The notes under the pieces: model-generated | What the model was told of the DNA's origin: nothing | Database searches by the model: none | What the model saw: only the letters and a program-made list of their open reading frames with translations | Source: Erysipelotrichaceae bacterium | GTDB taxonomy: Bacteria; Bacillota_I; Bacilli_A; RFN20; CAG-826 | Direction: 5' to 3' | Assembly (NCBI GenBank): GCA_022777645.1 | Contig: JALFFX010000049.1 | Location: 1-44,631 of the forward strand | Length of the DNA stretch: 44,631 bases | Part shown: one piece after another, positions 40,549 to 44,631 of the stretch | How the letters are laid out: the number at the start of each line of letters is the position of its first letter | How positions within the stretch are numbered: position 1 is the first letter of the stretch | Translations under genes and position numbers: made by a program

Positions 40549-41718
40549 TTATAATGATTTAATAAATATTTCTTTAATTTCTTCTTTATTTAAAAGCTTA
40601 TATCCACCTTCAAGAATTATAGTTGCATTAACAAGATCTTCTATCATTTCTTTTGTTGCACCTAATTTGCTGATATTCATAATAAGACCAAGCTCATTCA
40701 TCCAAGCTTCCATAGCATTAAGGCCTTCAGTTGCAACCTCTTCTTTAGATTTATTAGTATCATCGATATTCCAAACATTTTTAGCAAATCTAACGAATTT
40801 ATTAAGTCCATATTTCATAATATAGCGATAATACGGTAAAGATACTGCAGATAAAGTCATACCATGAGTTGCGTTTGTAATAGCGCCAACCGCTTGTCCT
40901 AACATGTGAACCATCCAATCTGTTGATTTACCCTTTGCAATCAATGTATTTAAAGCCCATGTTGCTGTCCACATAATATTACTTCTTGCTTCATAATCAT
41001 TAGGATTTTTCTTTGCAATTAGACTTGAATGAATTAAAGAACGCATTAATCCTTCACTGATATAATCACTTGTATTGTCATCTTCGCCTGAAAAATATTG
41101 TTCACAAATATGGCTAAATATATCATATATTCCTGCAACCATTTGATATTCAGGTAAGGTTAATGTATAAATAGGATTTAAAATGGCAAATCTTGGCATT
41201 ACCTCTTCACTTTGGAAAACATGTCCGATTTTTAATTTTTGTTTTGGGTTAGTTATAACAGAACCAGCATTCATTTCAGAGCCTGTTCCAACCATTGTAA
41301 GTACACATCCAACTGGAACAATTTTACAATCTGGTTCATCGAATTTTATAAAGTATTTATCCCATGGGTCTTCATTACAATAGATTGATACTGCAACTGC
41401 TTTAGCATAATCAATTACAGATCCTCCTCCTACCGCAAGTAGCAAATCAGCGTTAGCAGATCTTGCAATTTCTATACCTTCATATAGTTTTTCAACTGTT
41501 GGATTTGGCATAACACCTGAAATCTCAGTTATATTTTTATTATTTTTCTTCAATATATTAATTACTTCATCATAGATTCCATTTTTCTTAATAGAACCTC
41601 CGCCATAAATTAATACAATGTTTTTACCATAATTCTTTAATTCATCACTTAAATAATTAAGTGATTCATCTCCAAAATACAACTTAGTTGGATTACAATA
41701 TTTAAAATTTCCTAACAT
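40549..41718 (-). CDS. Iron-containing alcohol dehydrogenase (butanol dehydrogenase-like)
   Basis: GGGSVIDYAKAVA, TMVGTGSEMNAGSVI, ATHGMTLSAVSLPYYRY. Confidence 0.93.
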   Translation of the reverse strand: MLGNFKYCNPTKLYFGDESLNYLSDELKNYGKNIVLIYGGGSIKKNGIYDEVINILKKNNKNITEISGVMPNPTVEKLYEGIEIARSANADLLLAVGGGSVIDYAKAVAVSIYCNEDPWDKYFIKFDEPDCKIVPVGCVLTMVGTGSEMNAGSVITNPKQKLKIGHVFQSEEVMPRFAILNPIYTLTLPEYQMVAGIYDIFSHICEQYFSGEDDNTSDYISEGLMRSLIHSSLIAKKNPNDYEARSNIMWTATWALNTLIAKGKSTDWMVHMLGQAVGAITNATHGMTLSAVSLPYYRYIMKYGLNKFVRFAKNVWNIDDTNKSKEEVATEGLNAMEAWMNELGLIMNISKLGATKEMIEDLVNATIILEGGYKLLNKEEIKEIFIKSL

Positions 41719-41830
41719 TTTCTTTTTCTCCTTATTTTAATTTATCATATTCTTCATCATTTACTTTATCTAGCCATTTAGTTGATGAATTTCTTTTACG
41801 TTTGATGGCAATTCATCATTCCATATTTCT

Positions 41831-41913
41831 TTTACCACGAAAATGCAATTAATTCATTAAGTTTTACCACGAAAATGCAATAATTTTATTCAACATTACC
41901 ACGAAACTGCATA
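41831..41913. repeat. Three direct repeats, core ACCACGAAAATGCA, at exact 32-bp spacing
   Basis: ACCACGAAA(A/C)TGCA starting at 41834, 41866 and 41898. Confidence 0.85.
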
Positions 41914-42044
41914 AAAATGCCCGACTACAAAACTTAAAAATTTAAAATATTATCAAAAAATAACTTTTAAGATTCTAAATTGATACTACATCTCTTCTTA
42001 TATTTCAAATAAGTGGCTTGGTTATGAGGTTTTCACGTTTATAT

Positions 42045-42083
42045 AAAAAAGGCTTGATAACTTAATTTTGATATATCAAACCT
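42045..42083 (-). terminator. Possible minus-strand terminator after the decayed tRNA-Pro-linked region
   Basis: Minus strand: AGGTTTGATA...TATCAAGCCTTTTTT. Confidence 0.6.
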
Positions 42084-42166
42084 ATGCTTTCAATATGCTC
42101 GTGAAAAATATTGCTGATACAAATCAAGGTTTTATCGATAGATTGAAGAATATCTTTGATACAAAA

Positions 42167-42388
42167 TCACTGAGGTTTCAGGACTTGAACATATTTCTTA
42201 ATAGCCATTATTAATCCAACTATCAAAAATCCTACTCCGATTAGCATAGAAACAGTTCCAAATAAAGGCACGACAATATAGTTAATGTTTCCAGGATTGA
42301 TTCCGGATGCAAAAGCCCGTATTCCAAGTGTGACAAATGGAACAAAAAGAATAATGAATATTATACCTATGATTCAATGGGCTTTCAT
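42167..42388 (-). pseudogene. Small two-TM protein gene with in-frame TGA at codon 5
   Basis: MKAH*IIGIIFIILFVPFVTLGIRAFASGINPGNINYIVVPLFGTVSMLIGVGFLIVGLIMAIKKYVQVLKPQ; ATGA overlap with the upstream AlbA_2 remnant. Confidence 0.5.
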
Positions 42389-42750
42389 TTTACATTAGTC
42401 TTAGTGTAATAACCGCCGGTCTTCTTTGAACCATGATGTCCTATTAGGTTATAAAGTTCACGTCTAATTGAATTTCGAATAATATCTAGAGTAACTTTTT
42501 CATTTAATTCTTTAAGGATTTTAAAAACACCATTAACGCTAATTCCTGGATTGTTTTGAATGATTTTTAATATTTCTAAACCCATATCACTTATTGGGTC
42601 ATTTATTTGGTCATTTATTTGGTCAGCATCTTTTTGATAGTTAAGATTTGGCAAATATACAATGAAGAAATTGTCACTATCATAGAACGTCGGCTCTTTA
42701 CCAGTTCCCTCGTATGCTTAAAATATGCGTGGAATGCCTGTTCCAAAGTG
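42385..42750 (-). pseudogene. C-terminal remnant of a second AlbA_2 regulator (homologous to 32408-33754)
   Basis: HFGTGIPRIF*AYEG...SDNFFIVYLPNLNYQKDADQINDQINDPIS versus FGTGIPRILEAYEN...SDNFFIIKLPNLNYRDPINDPIND; in-frame TAA at 42718-42720; N-terminus missing. Confidence 0.85.
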
Positions 42751-42925
42751 GATATGTTAAAAAGTCAGCAACAGAATCAGTATAAAGCCAAAGACCAATA
42801 ACAATTAATGGGATAGAAACAAACATTAAAAGCTTTAATAATTTTCTTTCCGTTACATTTAAATCTGGGCGGTAAAAAGCAAGAAAAAAGACCTGATAAT
42901 GAGTATCAAGTCTGTTCATATCGTC

Positions 42926-43002
42926 TGGTCGGGATGACTGGATTTGAACCAGCGGCCTCTTCCTCCCTAAGGAAGCGCGATACCAAGCTACGCTACATCC
43001 CG
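42926..43002 (-). tRNA. tRNA-Pro (anticodon AGG), CCA encoded
   Basis: Minus strand CGGGATG...CTTCC-TTAGGGA-GGAAG...GGTTCAAATCC...CATCCCGACCA. Confidence 0.92.
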
Positions 43003-43087
43003 ATTAAGAAATATAATAGCAAAGACAACAAATAATGTTAAACACATAATGTGTTATTAACATTTATTTTATGGTAAAATCTTTTTT

Positions 43088-44631
43088 ATGGAAAGCAAAT
43101 ATATCGTTGTTAAAGGCGCTAAAGAAAACAATCTAAAAAACGTTGATGTTACCATCCCAAAATATGCATTAAATGTTTTTACTGGACTTTCTGGAAGTGG
43201 TAAAACCACTTTAGCGTTTGATACTATATTTGCTGAAGGTCAAAGACGATATGTTGAATCATTATCTAGTTATGCTCGTCAATTTTTAGGTGGTGTTGAA
43301 AAACCAGATGTTGATTCAATCGAAGGATTATCTCCTGCTATTAGCATCGATCAAAAAACAACATCGCACAATCCACGATCAACAGTAGGCACTGTTACGG
43401 AAATATATGATTATTTGCGATTACTATATGCTCATATTGGGGTGGCATATTGCCCAATTCATAACGAACCTATTAAACCATTTACTATTAAACAAATGGT
43501 GGATTACGCTCTTAGTTATGAAAAGGGAATGAAATTACAAATCCTTTCTCCGATTGTATCTCATAAAAAAGGAACCCATAAAGATGTCTTGATGAACATC
43601 AAACAACAAGGGTTTGAAAGAATTCGCTTAGATGGCGAAATTGTTAGATTAAGCGAAATATCTCCTTTAGAGAAAAATTTATTTCATGATATCGATATTG
43701 TTATTGACCGTGTCATTATTAAAGATGATATTCGTTCAAGATTAACTGAGTCAATTGAACTCGCTGTTGATTTTTCAAAAGGATATGTCGTATTTTTAAG
43801 CGATAAAGAAGAAAAATTATTATCTTCACTCCATTCATGTCCAAAATGTGGTTTTTCAGTTCCAAAACTTGAACCGCGTTTATTTTCATTTAATGCCCCA
43901 CTTGGTTGCTGCAAAGAATGCAATGGCTTAGGAATTAAGCGCGAAGCGGCAAGAGATATTATTGTTCCTGATGAAAACCTTTCGATTAGACAAGGAGCAA
44001 TCCGCTTTTTTAAAAATATTGTTGATTCAAAAAATCTTGATTGGCAAGAATTTGAATTTTTATGTAAACAATACAATATTTCTCTTGATAAACCATTTTC
44101 TGAATTAACTAAAAAAGAAAAAGATATTATTTTTATCGGTTCTGATAGACCTTTCAAATATCAATTGGTGTCTTCTTCCAAAAATGTCACAAATAGGAAT
44201 GGATATATCGAAGGTGTAAAAACAAGAATTGATCGTTTATATAACACAACATCATCCGAAATGATGAGAAGCATGTATGAATTTTATATGCGCGATACAA
44301 TTTGCACTTCTTGTCATGGCGCCCGTCTATCTCCTGAAGCTTTATCAGTGAAAATTAATAACAAAAATATATATGAAGTCACAACTTTATCAATTGAAGA
44401 ATTAGCAAAATTTCTCACCGATACAGAAAATAAATTTAGCGAAACAGAAAAACAAATATCGCATTTGATTTTAAAAGAAATTCAGTCACGAGTGAAATTC
44501 CTTCTCGATGTCGGTCTTGATTATCTTACACTTTCGAGAATGACGATGACTTTATCAGGTGGTGAAGCGCAACGCATTCGTCTTGCTACTCAAATTGGTA
44601 GTAACTTAAGTGGTGTTCTTTATGTTTTAGA
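43088..44631 (+). CDS. uvrA: Excinuclease ABC subunit A, truncated by window end
   Basis: MESKYIVVKGAKENNLKNVDVTIP, TGLSGSGKTTLAFDTIFAEGQRRYVESLSSYARQFLG, LSGGEAQRIRLATQIGS; frame open to end. Confidence 0.95.
   Translation, partial: MESKYIVVKGAKENNLKNVDVTIPKYALNVFTGLSGSGKTTLAFDTIFAEGQRRYVESLSSYARQFLGGVEKPDVDSIEGLSPAISIDQKTTSHNPRSTVGTVTEIYDYLRLLYAHIGVAYCPIHNEPIKPFTIKQMVDYALSYEKGMKLQILSPIVSHKKGTHKDVLMNIKQQGFERIRLDGEIVRLSEISPLEKNLFHDIDIVIDRVIIKDDIRSRLTESIELAVDFSKGYVVFLSDKEEKLLSSLHSCPKCGFSVPKLEPRLFSFNAPLGCCKECNGLGIKREAARDIIVPDENLSIRQGAIRFFKNIVDSKNLDWQEFEFLCKQYNISLDKPFSELTKKEKDIIFIGSDRPFKYQLVSSSKNVTNRNGYIEGVKTRIDRLYNTTSSEMMRSMYEFYMRDTICTSCHGARLSPEALSVKINNKNIYEVTTLSIEELAKFLTDTENKFSETEKQISHLILKEIQSRVKFLLDVGLDYLTLSRMTMTLSGGEAQRIRLATQIGSNLSGVLYVL

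Noticed and set aside
41740-41830. Minus-strand gene tail upstream of the alcohol dehydrogenase (IAIKRKRNSSTKWLDKVNDEEYDKLK*)
   Set aside because: Short, no recognisable homology and no start codon; could be decayed coding DNA but not supportable by eye.
41831-41913. CRISPR-like array of three repeats
   Set aside because: Repeat core is only ~14-18 bp, intervals are ~14-18 bp AT-rich, only three copies, and no cas genes are nearby.
42167-42388. Genome uses genetic code 4 (TGA = Trp)
   Set aside because: rpoB, rpoC, fusA, nifJ and others are full length with TGG for Trp and no in-frame TGA; the AlbA_2 gene appears to terminate at TGA.
42607-42801. Plus-strand ORF 42607..42801
   Set aside because: Antisense to the AlbA_2 remnant, which shows clear homology on the minus strand.

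Overview
This 44.6-kb window comes from a low-GC, Mollicutes- or Bacilli-like chromosome. The backbone is the secE-nusG / rplKA / rplJL / rpoBC / rpsL-rpsG-fusA-tuf cluster, followed by transporters and metabolic genes. A P1B-type metal ATPase interrupts nusG and rplK. The main accessory loci are: (1) a six-gene operon (23.8-31.9 kb) with an ABC importer, a substrate-binding lipoprotein, a staphylococcal-nuclease-like lipoprotein and a further lipoprotein; its ATPase carries a long coiled-coil-like insertion. The layout recalls the nuclease/ABC loci of mycoplasmas and may be a nucleic-acid scavenging system. (2) An AlbA_2-type regulator directly downstream of tRNA-Lys, bracketed by ~47-bp direct repeats. 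Its promoter carries a TGGGTCA-N25-TGACCCA inverted repeat, and the same 7-mer occurs four times in its own DPIN-repeat coding sequence. A decayed second copy lies downstream of tRNA-Pro. (3) A Rex-like DNA-binding domain without its NAD domain, next to pyruvate:ferredoxin oxidoreductase. Smaller observations include Asn at the RpoB position equivalent to E. coli 526, a tRNA-Pro with anticodon AGG, several apparently leaderless genes, three direct repeats at exactly 32-bp spacing, and no TGA stops in 31 ordinary genes. All calls are by eye, with no database search.
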